NCBI GenBank assembly: GCA_030446685.1
Contig: JAUJMV010000013.1
Location: forward strand, 95,375 to 142,285
Direction: 5' to 3'
DNA: 46,911 bases
Source: Thermomicrobiales bacterium
Lineage (GTDB): Bacteria; Chloroflexota; Chloroflexia; Thermomicrobiales; CADCWN01
A model generated the notes under the pieces. That model was not told where the DNA came from, ran no database searches, and saw only the letters and a list, made by a program, of their open reading frames with translations. Position 1 is the stretch's first letter. Each line of letters starts with the position of its first letter. Below, one piece after another: positions 25,063 to 34,274 of this stretch. Both the position numbers and the translations under genes were made by a program.

Positions 25063-26870
25063 TGACACCGTTGCCCATTCCCTTATGGTAATCTCCTGGC
25101 CTTCCTGGGAGTGGTGCGTCACCGGCAATGGATGATCAGGAGGGCCAGATGTCCTATCGACCGCAACCGATCACAACCCGGTCCCGGAGGAAACCAACCG
25201 CGTTGCCCGGGCGGCCTTCCCAAGGGCACGCTGGCCATGGACCTACGCGATGACCTCGCCGGCCTCTACACGGATCAGACTCGCCGATCCCTTCGCGGCC
25301 TGGGTGGGCAGGCGGCCGAGTGCCTCGGCGCTCGGCTGCGGTGGACGGTCCTGCAGTCCCTCGAAGGCCTGACCGACCGCCAGGCGGCCGATGCGGTCCG
25401 CAGCCGCATCGATTGGAAGTACCCGCTGGGCGTGGAGCCACCGACGACGGGCTTCATCATGGGTGCTCCACGCCTTCCGCACCTGCCGCATCGCGGGCCA
25501 CGAACAGCGAGCTCTTGGCAGTCATGCTGGAGCGGCTGCAGCACGCGGGCTTGCTCAAGGCGCGTGGCCGACAACGGACCGACTCCACGCCGGTGCTGGC
25601 GGCCGTGCGGACGATGAACCGCTTGAGATCGTCGGGGAAACCCTGCGGCTCGCCCTGAATCGGCTCGCCGCGCTCGCCCCCCGACTGGCTCCGGGCGCAG
25701 GTCACGCCCGACTGTTCGCGCGCTACGGCGTGCGGGTCGAGAACTACCGCCTGCCGAAAGCGGACACCGAGCGGGCCGCGTTGGCCGCGAAAGTGACCAT
25801 CGGCGCGGATGGCTTCCATTTGCTGCGGGCCGCGCTCGATCCGGAGGCGCCAGAGGCGGTGCGGCTCGCCCCGGCGATCGCGGTCTTGCGTCAGGTCTGG
25901 GTCCAACACCCGGCCCGGAGGAACGGCGGCGCTGGCGGGTCGGCGGCGACGCGCCCCCTGCGGCGTGCTTGATCCCTTCGCCCTACGATGTCGAAGCGCG
26001 CTACAGCATCAAACGGGGACACCCCTGGCTCGGCGACAAGGTCCACCTCACCGAGACGTGCGACGATGAGACGCCGCACCCTATCACCCAGGTGGAAACC
26101 ACGCCGGCAACCATGCAGGATGATGCCGTCACCGCCCTGATCGAAGATGATCCGCGGCGGTGGGGTCTCCCGCCGGCCGTCCACCTCGTCGACGCGGGCT
26201 ACACCACCGCCGCGCACCTGGTCACCAGCCGCGACGAGCATGGCATCGATCTCGTCGGATCATGGCCGCGAGCGCGGGCTGGCAGGCACGGGCCGGCACG
26301 GGCTTCGATCGCGACCACTTCGCGATCGACGCACGCGCGCGACGGTGACGTGCCCGCAAGGGCAACGCAGCCGGTCCTGGGAAGTGGGGAGGTGCCCACG
26401 GGCCGTGCCCCGATCAAGGTCCGCTTCCACGCCGGCGACCGCCGCGCTCGTGCCTGCCGGACCGCCTGCACCCGGCGGCAGACTGAGCCGCGCGCGCGCA
26501 CCTTCTTGCCACGGGCGGAATACGAAGCATCACGGGTGGCCCGCCAGCGCCAAGACACGCCAGCATTTCAGGACGCCTATGCGTGCCGCGCCGGGATCGA
26601 GGGCACCCGCGCAGGGGATGCGCATCGGCGATCTCCGCCATAGCCGGTATATCGGTCTGCCCGACGCATTTGCAGCAGATCATCATCGCCGTCGCGCTCA
26701 ATATCCTGCACACGCTGCGCGTGGCTGCACGAGGTACCGCGCGCCCCGACGCGCGTGTCGCGCTTCGCCGTAGCTTCGCGCCATAGCCGCCGCGATGGAC
26801 CGCCGGCGGCACGCTGACAGCGGCGGGGCAGAAGGCCAGAGATTACCATAAGGAATGGGCAACGGCGTCA
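25063..26870 (+). mobile_element. IS1182-family insertion sequence with intact ends
   Basis: About 1.81 kb. The left terminal repeat (25063-25104) and the right one (26831-26870) are inverted copies differing by two missing bases and one or two changes; both carry CCGTTGCCCATTCCC-type sequence. The element is flanked by direct repeats GCAT (25059-25062 and 26871-26874), a 4-bp target duplication. It encodes one plus-strand transposase, now frameshifted. The preserved ends and duplication show a recent simple transposition. Confidence 0.85.
25149..26817 (+). pseudogene. IS1182-family transposase, frameshifted
   Basis: Reassembled from several frames: MSYRPQPITT, FPKGTLAMDLRDDLAGLYTD, LEGLTDRQAADAVRSRIDWK, RTDSTPVLAAVRTMNR, RYGVRVENYRLPKADTERAAL, PYDVEARYSIKRGHPWLGDK, HLVDAGYTTAAHLVTSRDEH, HAGDRRARACRTACTR, IEGTRAGDAHR and QQIIIAVALNILHTL, ending before TGA 26817. 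At least six indels. One expected His (RTDSTHV) is Pro. About 555 residues when intact. Some of the indels could be sequencing errors, but their number suggests decay. Confidence 0.82.
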
Positions 26871-26909
26871 GCATTTGATGCACCAACTCTTCGGGAGACC
26901 CATGATGTG

Positions 26910-27068
26910 GGCGCTCCTGACCTTTGGTGATCCGCCGGTATCACTCTCCGAAAGTGGGGCACGGGGGCCACCGATCGGGCGGAGAAGGGCCTTTCAGACG
27001 CATTCCGCGCCACTTTCCGAGGGTCGTCCCTACTGTCAACCCCGGATCACCAAAAGGTCGGGAGCGCC
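26910..27068. repeat. 159-bp palindromic MITE-like element
   Basis: Terminal arms 26910-26934 and 27043-27068 are inverted copies (GGCGCTCC, one change, GACCTTT(T)GGTGATCCG). A second inner pair (CGAAAGTGG with CCACTTTCCG) extends the symmetry. GATGTG lies just outside both ends (26904-26909, 27071-27076). There is no room for a gene. Likely a non-autonomous element. Confidence 0.6.
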
Positions 27069-27073
27069 GCGAT

Positions 27074-27202
27074 GTGACACCGGCGTGCAGTCAGCGTGGC
27101 AGGACAAGGCATGCCTGCGGAGGATGCAACGGCTCGCTAGAGCCAAACATGCCCCTGGTGCCCGCCAATCATGTTGCCATCTCTACTGCACGCCGGTGTC
27201 AC
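27074..27202. repeat. 129-bp element with 18-bp perfect inverted ends
   Basis: GTGACACCGGCGTGCAGT at 27074-27091 and its exact reverse complement at 27185-27202. It abuts the previous palindrome. No coding content. Confidence 0.6.
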
Positions 27203-27410
27203 CGACGATATGTCGTGGCGTGCCAAGCGACCGCCGCTGAACGTGCCGAGCAGGGACAGTGTCGGCCCTTCGGGAGGTGGGAGCGGCTCGACCAGCCCGG
27301 ATCGTAGGGGGATGACACGGCTGGTTGGGCGCAAGTACCGCGACCAGTAGTCGAAACGGTGCCCTTTCGGGGCCGGTTTGCGGCTGGTGACAGCTACCGT
27401 CACGCGGGGC
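27203..27410. other. Gap without a recognised feature
   Basis: No gene, hairpin or IS end identified. It contains GTTTGCGGCTGGTGA (near 27370), a 15-mer that recurs near 34392, suggesting another small dispersed repeat. Confidence 0.4.
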
Positions 27411-28322
27411 CTAGCTGAAGCGGGGAGGACCTCCTCCAAGAACAGGTCCATGCTCTCGGTGCCAGGGTGTCGATGAAGTTGAGTTGCACATGCTTGACGC
27501 CGAGCGCCGCGAACTGCTCCAGCTGCCCGGCGACCTCATCCGGGTCGCCGGCGAAGCACGTACATGCCCGGCCGATAGCCGGCCGGCGGGATCAGCGCAT
27601 GGCGCGCGACCGGTCGCGCGCCACGCTGATCCCGCCATAGTGGTCGGCGTTATCTCCGCCACGTCCCGCCCGATGGCGCGGCAATACCCCGCCAGCACCT
27701 CCAGCTTGCGCGCATAGTCGTCCGGCGAGTAGTAGTCGGCGTTCCACCAGTCGGCGTGCTCCGCGACGACGCGCAGGGTGCGCCGCTCCCCCCCGCCACC
27801 GATCATCAGCAGCGGGGGTGGCTCCGGCCGCGGCGCGCAGTGGGCCTCCGCGACCTGATAGTACCGGCCGGCGAAGGAAGCGGGCGCTTCACGCCACAGC
27901 ACCTTGATGATCCGCGCCGCCTCGTCGAGTTGCGCCACCCGCTCGCCCGCCGGCGGGAAGGGGTAGCCGTAGGCACGGTATTCATCCTCCTTCCACCCCG
28001 CCCCGAGCCCCAGGATGAAGCGCCCGTTCGTGAGGGTGTGCAGCGTCACCGCGATCTTGGCGGTCAGCGCCGGGTTGCGATAGCCCTGCCCGACCACGAG
28101 CGTCCCGACGCGCAGCGCCGGATAGCGCCCCGTGATGTGCGCGAGCGTAGCGAAGCATTCGAGCATCGGCCGGTCGCCGCTCTGCAGATGATCGACGAAC
28201 CAGGCCGTCAGGCCGTGGGCGTCGGCCGCCGCCAGCAGGCGCTCGCCTTTCGCGAGCATCTCCGCCAGCGTGCCGCCGCGCGTCGTGAGCGGGATCGAAA
28301 AACCGAAGTCCAGCCAAGGCAT
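27411..28322 (-). CDS. LLM-class (luciferase-like, probably F420-dependent) oxidoreductase, frameshifted near the end
   Basis: A flavin- or F420-using TIM-barrel oxidoreductase. MPWLDFGFSIPLTTRGGTLA starts at 28322; then AHGLTAWFVDHLQSGDRPML, HITGRYPALRVGTLVVGQGYRN, GRFILGLGAGWKEDEYRAYG (the hallmark of the family), APRPEPPPLLMIGGGGERRTL and VAEHADWWNADYYSPDDYARKL are in one frame. Two or three one-base shifts (about 27600-27650, 27445 and 27415) precede the C-terminal pieces GDPDEVAGQLEQFAALGVKH, VQLNFIDTLAP and MDLFLEEVLPA. Length about 300 residues, normal for the family. Substrate is unknown. The indels may be assembly errors. Confidence 0.8.
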   Translation of the reverse strand: MPWLDFGFSIPLTTRGGTLAEMLAKGERLLAAADAHGLTAWFVDHLQSGDRPMLECFATLAHITGRYPALRVGTLVVGQGYRNPALTAKIAVTLHTLTNGRFILGLGAGWKEDEYRAYGYPFPPAGERVAQLDEAARIIKVLWREAPASFAGRYYQVAEAHCAPRPEPPPLLMIGGGGERRTLRVVAEHADWWNADYYSPDDYARKLEVLAGYCRAIGRDVAEITPTTMAGSAWRATGRAPCADPAGRLSAGHVRASPATRMRSPGSWSSSRRSASSMCNSTSSTPWHREHGPVLGGGPPRFS

Positions 28323-28427
28323 CCCCTCCCCTCCCACGACCTGCCCGCCGATCACCACGGCGCGGGCCGCGGGCACCTGACGGGTGCCACGCCAGCAGCG
28401 CCACCCCTCGACGACCACTCCGCTGGG

Positions 28428-28455
28428 GGTATAGCATACAGGACCAGGGGGTCAG
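28428..28455 (-). promoter_or_regulatory. Possible promoter of the LLM oxidoreductase gene
   Basis: On the minus strand, CTGACC (28450-28455) and TATACC (28428-28433) with a 16-base spacer, about 105 bases before the start codon. Confidence 0.3.
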
Positions 28456-28539
28456 CCCGCGAGTGCTGTTACGCAGCAAGACTGAGACAACGCAGTGCAC
28501 GCTTGGCGTTCGGGCGTGCAATCTGCATCCGAGTGTCTT

Positions 28540-28708
28540 GCGCCCGGACATGTCCTGGGGGGACACGTCGCGGTTGTCGCGGTGGCCGATGGATCCGGAT
28601 CGTTGCCTCGACAGCACGCGCGATCCACGATCACCAGTGGCGTTACAAGCCCGCGGCGTCGGCCACGGATGCTGCCATCAGGTGTCCCCCCAGGTCGTGT
28701 CCGGACGC
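28540..28708. repeat. 169-bp MITE-like repeat, copy 1
   Basis: Ends GCGCCCGGACATGTCCTGGGG (left 21 bases; split here as GCGCCCGGACATG plus TCCTGGGG) and an inverted partner at 28688-28708 differing at three positions. The same terminal sequence and almost the same length occur at 43309-43476. The surrounding 28456-28923 has no other recognised feature. Confidence 0.55.
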
Positions 28709-28923
28709 AGCCGGCCAGGCCCGGGCCGCCAACACCCTCGCGCACTCGACAACAGCGGGCGCTCGGCGTATCGTTGTCCCCACCTCCGGCCGCCGGAGGG
28801 CGCCGTTTGCCCAGGTGGTCGCGGGCGAACGGCGGGAGACGGGCGGCGCGACGCCTAGTCGCGGCCGCGCGACCGGTCCGGCCCGGCGGTGCCTGCCGGG
28901 CGGTCGCGGGCGGGGAGGGGCGC

Positions 28924-29685
28924 ATGGCACTGGCGGTACCGATCCATACCGGCGAGCGGAGCATCGGCCGCGTGTTGGGCGCGGGCGTGCCGGTCCTGCT
29001 GGTCTTCCGGGCGCGCGCCTGTCCGCCCTGCGACCAGCTCGATCCCGCGCTCGACCGCCTGGCCGCCGCGTACGCCGGCGCCGCGCTGGTCGCCAAGGTC
29101 GACGCGCGGGACGAGGCCGGCCTGGTGCGCCGCTACGACGTGACCGACCTGCCCGGGCTGGTGTTCGTCAAGGACAAGGCGCCGGTCGCGCGGGCGCGCG
29201 GGGCCGCCCCCGAGGCCGACCTGCGCGCGTGGTTCGAGCACCTCGCCCGCGGCGGTCCTCGCCCCCCCCTCCCCAACGGGCCGAGCATCCCCCTCGCCGG
29301 CGCGGCGCTCCAGCCGCCCGCCCCGGCGCGCCCCCCGGCGGCCGCGGCGGGACCCGATGGCGCCCCGCTCACCCTGACCGACGCCACCTTCGACCGAGTC
29401 GTCGGGGCGAGCGCGCGGCCGGTGCTGGTCGATTTCTGGGCGCCCTGGTGCGGCCCCTGCCGGGTGGTCGGGCCGGTGGTCGACCAGCTGGCGCGGGAGT
29501 TCGCCGGGCGCGCGGTGGTGGCGAAGCTCAACGTCGACGAGCACCCGCGCGCCGCCCAGCGCTTCGACATCAGCGGCATCCCGGCGCTGCTCGTCTTCAA
29601 GGGGGGCCGGGTGGTCGAGCGGCTGGTCGGCGCCCAGCCGGCACTGGCGCTCCGGCAGGCACTGGCGCGGCACGCGGACGCCTGA
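28924..29685 (+). CDS. Double-thioredoxin-domain protein
   Basis: 253 residues with two thioredoxin folds. Domain 1 (about 1-105): VPVLLVFRARACPPCDQLDP with a C-P-P-C redox site, and VTDLPGLVFVKDK with the cis-Pro. A Pro/Ala linker (PPAPARPPAAAAG) follows. Domain 2 (about 145-250) is classical: VLVDFWAPWCGPCRVVGPVV with C-G-P-C and ISGIPALLVFKGG. A GGGGAGGGGCGC site precedes ATG 28924. No signal peptide is seen, so cytosolic. Probably a protein disulfide reductase or redox relay; the unusual CPPC site suggests a different potential in domain 1. It is followed by two hairpins. Confidence 0.9.
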   Translation: MALAVPIHTGERSIGRVLGAGVPVLLVFRARACPPCDQLDPALDRLAAAYAGAALVAKVDARDEAGLVRRYDVTDLPGLVFVKDKAPVARARGAAPEADLRAWFEHLARGGPRPPLPNGPSIPLAGAALQPPAPARPPAAAAGPDGAPLTLTDATFDRVVGASARPVLVDFWAPWCGPCRVVGPVVDQLAREFAGRAVVAKLNVDEHPRAAQRFDISGIPALLVFKGGRVVERLVGAQPALALRQALARHADA

Positions 29686-29765
29686 GGCGCCCCCCCGTCC
29701 GCGGCGGCAGCCCGAGCGGCGCGGAGGGGGAGTTGGCCCCGCTGGCGGCCCCCGCCCCGCTTGCC

Positions 29766-29839
29766 GCGGACCCCGGCGGCCGGCAGCGCGGGGGTCCGCC
29801 ATGCTTCCACGGTGACGCAAATGCCACGTGGAAGCATGG
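29766..29839 (+). terminator. Two consecutive stem-loops after the thioredoxin gene
   Basis: GCGGACCCC (29766-29774) pairs with GGGGTCCGC (29791-29799); then CCATGCTTCCACG (29799-29811) pairs perfectly with CGTGGAAGCATGG (29827-29839) over a 15-base loop. They share the base at 29799, so both can nearly coexist. Terminator, or operator of the next gene. Confidence 0.5.
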
Positions 29840-29884
29840 AGCGCGTACCGCCAGGGTGTCGCCGGAGAGGAGGGAGGTGCGACG

Positions 29885-30128
29885 ATGTGGTGGGTCGACG
29901 TCGTCCGCCGCGCCGACGGCACGTTGTCCACCGGCGTGGCCACGCGCCCGCTGGCACGGTTGCACGCGCACAACGCCGACGACCGGCGCGGTGCCCGGTC
30001 TGTGCGCGGGCGCCGCCCGGTCGCGCTCCACGCCGCCTGCCGCTGCGCCGACCACGGCGCGGCGACGCGTCCGCGCCGCGGCGGCGGCGATGACCGCGGC
30101 CGCGCCGGGAGGATCGGCGTGCCGCTGA
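29885..30128 (+). CDS. GIY-YIG-fold protein with lost catalytic tyrosines, frameshifted
   Basis: The start MWWVDVVRRADGTLSTGVAT matches the UPF0213/GIY-YIG pattern (W-V-Y-V-V-R-C-A-D-G-S-L-Y-T-G-V), but both key Tyr are replaced (Asp and Ser). HNADDRRGARSVRGRRPVAL and AACRCADHGAA continue the family. A one-base shift near 30060 joins the last 20 residues, ending TGA 30128, which overlaps the next gene's GTG start. GGAGGTGCGACG precedes ATG 29885. Without the tyrosines it is unlikely to be a nuclease. Confidence 0.7.
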
Positions 30129-31312
30129 AGGCACTCCTGGACGACGGCGAGTTGATCGCGCCCTTCCTCACCGAGGAGGACTGGGGCGGGGTGGCCCGCG
30201 CCCTGCGGGCCGGCGCGCGCCTGACGCTCCCGTGCTGCGGTGCGCGCGCGCGCGCGGCAGCCGGCGTTTCTTCTACCACCGCACGGCCCGCGCGGCACCG
30301 CGCGGGCCGGCGAGACCCCCGCCCACCTCCTGGCCAAGGCGACGATCGCCCTCGCCTGTCTGGGCGCCGGGTACCTGGTGACCACCGAGGCGCGCGGGCC
30401 GGGCGGGCAGTGGGTCGCGGATGTGCTGGCCGCGCCGCCCGCGGGCGGTCGCCCGCTCGCCTTCGAGGTCCAGTGGAGCGACCAGGCGCTCGACGCGACG
30501 CGCGCGCAGGCGGCCTACGCCGCCGCCGGCGGCGCGCGGCTGCTGGTTCTTCCGCCGCCCGCCGGCGCCGGTATCCCGCGCCCTGCCCCTGTTCGGCCTG
30601 GCGCTCGACGCCGCCGACCGCCCGGTCGTCTCCTCGCCCTTCGTCCTCGCCCCCGCCGCCGCATCCGGGGGCGGCACGCCCACCTGGCCGCTCGGCGCGT
30701 TCGTGGCCGCGCTCCTGGCACGCCGGATCCGCTTCCGCGCCCACGTCACGGCGCGGGCGCGCCCGGCCAGGCGCGTGGTGTTCTTCACCGCACCCCTGCC
30801 GGCGCTGCGGCCGGGCGGCGCTGCTGTGGTATGTCGAAGGCTGGACCGTGCGCGCCCGCAGCGGCTGCGGCGTCGCCCTCGAGCGACGGCCGCCCCGGCG
30901 CCGCTCGGTTGTAGCGGAGCTGGCCGAGGCGCTGGCGCCCGCGACGCGCGCCGTGGTCGCCGCCTTCGTCGCGGGCGCCGGGCGGAGGCTGCCGGTGGCC
31001 GACGCCAGCGCGGGCGGCGCGCCGGGACGACGCGACGCCCGGCTTCGCCTGCCCCACTGCGCCGCTCCCATCGGTGCCGGCGCGCGCTGGCGCGCGACGA
31101 CGCCTTCCGGCGCGCGCGCCACGGCCGGCGGGGGGCGCGGCCACCCGGCCGCCCGGCCGCCGGCCACCTGCCCCCTGCCGCCGGAGCCGCGCTTCGCCCT
31201 GCGCACGGCCCGGCCGCACTGGTGCTATCCCGCGGGCGAAGCGTGGTGCTGCGACCGGCCGGCGGCGCGCGATCGGCGCGGCGGGCGGCCCGCGCGGGGG
31301 ACGGCCCCGTAG
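30119..31312 (+). CDS. CoiA-like nuclease-fold protein, two frameshifts
   Basis: CoiA-family proteins act in competence and recombination. From GTG 30119 (GGGAGGATCGGC upstream): VPLKALLDDGELIAPFLTEE, an N-terminal zinc-like LTLPCCGA..., then after a shift near 30240 the nuclease core TPAHLLAKATIALACLGAGY, EARGPGGQWVADVLA and RPLAFEVQWSDQALDATRAQ (acidic residues and E-x-Q of the restriction-endonuclease-like fold). Later text: RIRFRAHVTARARPARRVVF, LLWYVEGWTVRARSGCGVAL after a second shift near 30820, and a C-terminal CAAPIGAGARW. About 397 residues when repaired. The C-terminal region is Arg/Pro-rich and may include extra errors. Confidence 0.68.
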   Translation: MPLKALLDDGELIAPFLTEEDWGGVARALRAGARLTLPCCGARARAAAGVSSTTARPARHRAGRRDPRPPPGQGDDRPRLSGRRVPGDHRGARAGRAVGRGCAGRAARGRSPARLRGPVERPGARRDARAGGLRRRRRRAAAGSSAARRRRYPAPCPCSAWRSTPPTARSSPRPSSSPPPPHPGAARPPGRSARSWPRSWHAGSASAPTSRRGRARPGAWCSSPHPCRRCGRAALLWYVEGWTVRARSGCGVALERRPPRRRSVVAELAEALAPATRAVVAAFVAGAGRRLPVADASAGGAPGRRDARLRLPHCAAPIGAGARWRATTPSGARATAGGGRGHPAARPPATCPLPPEPRFALRTARPHWCYPAGEAWCCDRPAARDRRGGRPARGTAP

Positions 31313-31349
31313 CCCGTGGCTACCGGGGGCCGTCGCGTCAGCGACGGCC
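31302..31349. terminator. Bidirectional hairpins between convergent genes
   Basis: ACGGCCCC-GTAGCC folds with GGCTAC-C-GGGGGCCGT (about 31300-31334), and GGCCGTCGC (31328-31336) folds with GCGACGGCC (31341-31349, loop GTCA). They share an arm, so only one forms at a time. Confidence 0.5.
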
Positions 31350-31357
31350 GGCCGACA

Positions 31358-33701
31358 CTACCCCTCCTCGGCGCCCCAGCCCGCCCACCAGCCGGCCTCC
31401 TCCCCGGCTGCGGGCGCGGCGGGCGCGGCGGGGCGGGGCCAGGCGAAGCGGGTCGTGACGGCCAGCAGCCCGCCGAGCGCGGTGTGGCGCGGGGCGCGCC
31501 GCCAGTCCCGCACCGCGAGGGAGGCGCCCGGCGCTGCCCGACGAGGACCACCAGCCGGCGCGCGCGGGTCAGCGCGGTGTAGAGGAGGGTGCGCCCGAGG
31601 AGGGCGGCGTGGGCGGTGACGAGGGGGATGACGACCGCCGGGAACTCGGCCCCCTGCGCCTTGTGGACCGAGACCGCGTAGGCGTGGGTCAGGGCGTAGA
31701 GGTTGGCCTGCGGGTAGCGCACCGCCCGCCCGTCGTCGAGCGCGATCGTCACCTCCTGCTCGGCCGGGTCGATCGCGGCGACCGAGCCCAGGTCGCCGTT
31801 GAAGACCTCCAGCTCGTAGTCGTTCTTGAGCTGCAGCACGCGGTCGCCCGACCGATAGACGCGCCCGCCCCGCGCGCCTCCAGCAGCCCTCTCCCGCGGC
31901 GGGTTGAGCCGCTCCTGGAGGAGGGTGTTGAGCACCCCCACCCCGCGTCGCCCCGGTGCATCGGCGCCAGCACCTGGATCTCGCCCGCCCCGAAGCGGTA
32001 GCGGGCCGGGGCCGCCGGGCGACCAGGTCGACGACGAGCGCGGCCGCGGCGGGCGGGTCCTCGGCGGGCAGGAAGAAGCAGTCGCCGACGTCGGCGCCGA
32101 AGCGGGGCATGTCGCCGGCGTTGACCCGCGCGGCGTTGAGGGCGATCCCGAGCCCGCCCCCTGGCGGAAGATGTGGGTGAGGCGGGTGGCCGGGAAGCGG
32201 TCGGCGCGCGCGCGGCCAGCAGGTCGCCCGCCCCGACGCTCGGCTGGCTGGTCGGGGTCGCCGACCAGCAGGAGGTGGGCGCCGGGGGCGACCGCCTTGG
32301 CGAGCTGGTTGGCGAGGAGCGCGTCGAGCATGCTGACCTCGTCGACCACCACCAGGTCGGCGTCGAGGGTGGTCCGGCCCGCGCCCGGCCTTGCCGCCGG
32401 GGGCGCAGGCTCGAGCGTGCGGTGGAGGGTCCCGGCGGGCAGGCCGGTCGCCTCGGTCATGCGCTTGGCGGCGCGCCCGGTCGGGGCGGCCAGGAGGGTC
32501 GGAGGCGCTTGGCCCGCGCGAGCGTGGCGACCACGCGGAGGGTGTGGGTCTTGCCGGTGCCGGGGCCGCCGGTGAGGATGGACACGGGCGCCGTGAGCGC
32601 CATGCGCGCCCCCGCCTCCTGCTCGGGGCGAGGGTCAGGCCGTGCTTGTCGGCCAGCCAGCGGAAGGCCGCCGCCCAGTCGAGCGCGCCGAAGACTCGCG
32701 CCGCCGGCGCCTCGTCGCCGGCCCCGGCCAGGGTTCTGCAGGCGGGTGGCGAGACCCGACTCGGCGCGGGCGAACGGGGCGAGTGCCAGCAGGCGGTCGG
32801 CATCGGTCGCACCAGCGCCCGCGTCGTCCGCGTCGCCGCCACGACCTCGCCGGTGTCCACGAGCGCCGCGACCGCGGTGAGGACCGCCGGCGGCTCGGCC
32901 CCCAGGAGCGCCGTCGCCGCCGCGACGAGGTCGCCCTCGGGCAGCAGCGTGTGCCCCTGGTCGCCGGCCGCGCCGAGGGCGTGGAGCGCGACCGCCTGGG
33001 CGCTCCGGGGCGTCGGGGGCGATGCCGACGGCCTGCGCGATCGTGTCGGCGGTCTTGAAGCCGATGCCCCAGACTTCCCCGCGCCAGGCGGTAGGCTCCC
33101 GGAGACAATCCGGCCGCTGTCGTCGCCGAAGCGCTTGTAGATGCGGACCGCGAGGGAGGTGGAGACGCCGTAGCCCTGGAGGGCGGCCATCACCTCGCGG
33201 ATGTGGCGCTGCTCCTGCCAGGTCGCGGCGATGCGGCGCGCCCGGACCGGGCCGATCCCCGCCACCTCGGTGAGGCGCGCGGGCGTCGCGTCGATGACCG
33301 CGAACGCCCCCGCGCCGAAGGCGTCGACGATGCGCCCGGCCATCACCGGGCCGACGCCCTTGACCAGCCCGCTGCCGAGGTAGCGCCGCATCCCCTGCGT
33401 CGTGGCGGGAGGCTCATCCGATAGTCCAGCACCTGGAACTGCCAGCCGTGCTTGGCGTTGTTCTGCCACCAGCCGTGGGCGACGATGGCCTCGCCGGGGG
33501 TGAGGTCGGCCAGGTGTCAACCAGGGTGACCAGGCGGTCGTCGCCCTGGGCCGCGCGCCTCCCCTCCGGCCGCTCGGGGGCGAGCCGGGCGACGGTGTAG
33601 CCGTTCTCCGGGTTCTGGTACGTCAGGCGCTCCACCACGCCCCGCGAGCTCCTTGCGGGGCGGGCCTCCTCGGCGCGCTGGCGGCTCGCGACGGTGCCCA
33701 T
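31358..33701 (-). CDS. recD2: RecD2-type 5'-3' DNA helicase, several frameshifts
   Basis: Stand-alone RecD-like SF1B helicase. MGTVASRQRAEEARP starts at 33701, followed by GVVERLTYQNPENGYTVARL, the RecD2 OB-like start. Next come helix-hairpin-helix repeats GSGLVKGVGPVMAGRIVDAFG and VAGIGPVRARRIAATWQEQR, YGVSTSLAVRIYKRFGDDS, GHTLLPEGDLVAAATALLG, then the ATPase part with Walker B VVDEVSMLDALLANQLAKAV, LLVGDPDQ, RQGAGSG, FNGDLGSVAAIDPAEQEVTI, YAVSVHKAQGAEFPAVVIPL and TLLYTALTRARRLVVLVGQR. About eight one-base shifts occur, mostly in G/C runs; every domain remains legible, so assembly error is likelier than decay. Convergent with the CoiA-like gene. Confidence 0.85.
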
Positions 33702-33787
33702 CGGCGACGCTCCTCGTGCTGCGCCGATGATACCGCGAAGCGCCGCGCGGGGACAGGGCCGGCGCCGCGGGATGTCACCGCACCGCC

Positions 33788-34219
33788 CATGATCGCGCGG
33801 CGCACGACCGCGACCGGCGGAGCGCCCGGCGGCAGCGGCGCGTGGCCGCGGGGCGCGGCACCGGGCGGCGCGCGACGGCTGGTTGGGGGCCGAGGAGGCG
33901 CGGGCGGCGCTCGAGGAGAGTGCGGCGATCGCGGCGCAGGAACGGGCACTGGCGCGCCTGGCGTGAGGCCGAGCGGGCCGCCCAGGTCAGGGCCGGGGCG
34001 CGGCGCTGGATCCTCGGGGATATGGCGCCTGACCGCCCGCAGGAGGAGCAGCCCGCCGCCAACCCCGCCGACCTGCTCATCGCCGAGGGCTTCCCCACCG
34101 TCGACCCCCGCTTCGCCGGGATCACCGTCCTCGCCACCAATACGACCACCAAGCAGCGCCAGCAGGCCGCGCGCCAGCGGGAGCGGATGGTGACCGGTGG
34201 CGCTGCGGACCGGGCGTAA
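33788..34219 (+). pseudogene. Truncated paralogue of the gene at 22250
   Basis: The first 180 bases match 22455-22640 closely (AHDRDRRSARRQRRVAAG..., GWLGAEEARAALEE in one frame), then RWILGDMAPDRPQEE matches the copy-1 text IAEDMALDRPQEG. The last part, ADLLIAEGFPTVDPRFAGIT, VLATNTTTKQRQQAARQRER, is not found in copy 1. The N-terminus is missing and frames change twice. Likely a remnant of an accessory gene. Confidence 0.6.
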
Positions 34220-34274
34220 GCACCGCGGGCCGCAGGGAGCGCACGACCAGCGCTGCAGGAGCAGGAGGGGGAGG

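Noticed and set aside
27756..30128. A 790-codon plus-strand open frame
   Set aside because: It is the antisense shadow of the LLM oxidoreductase and then an off-frame reading of the thioredoxin gene; its composition is not protein-like. Only its last 20 codons may belong to the GIY-YIG gene.
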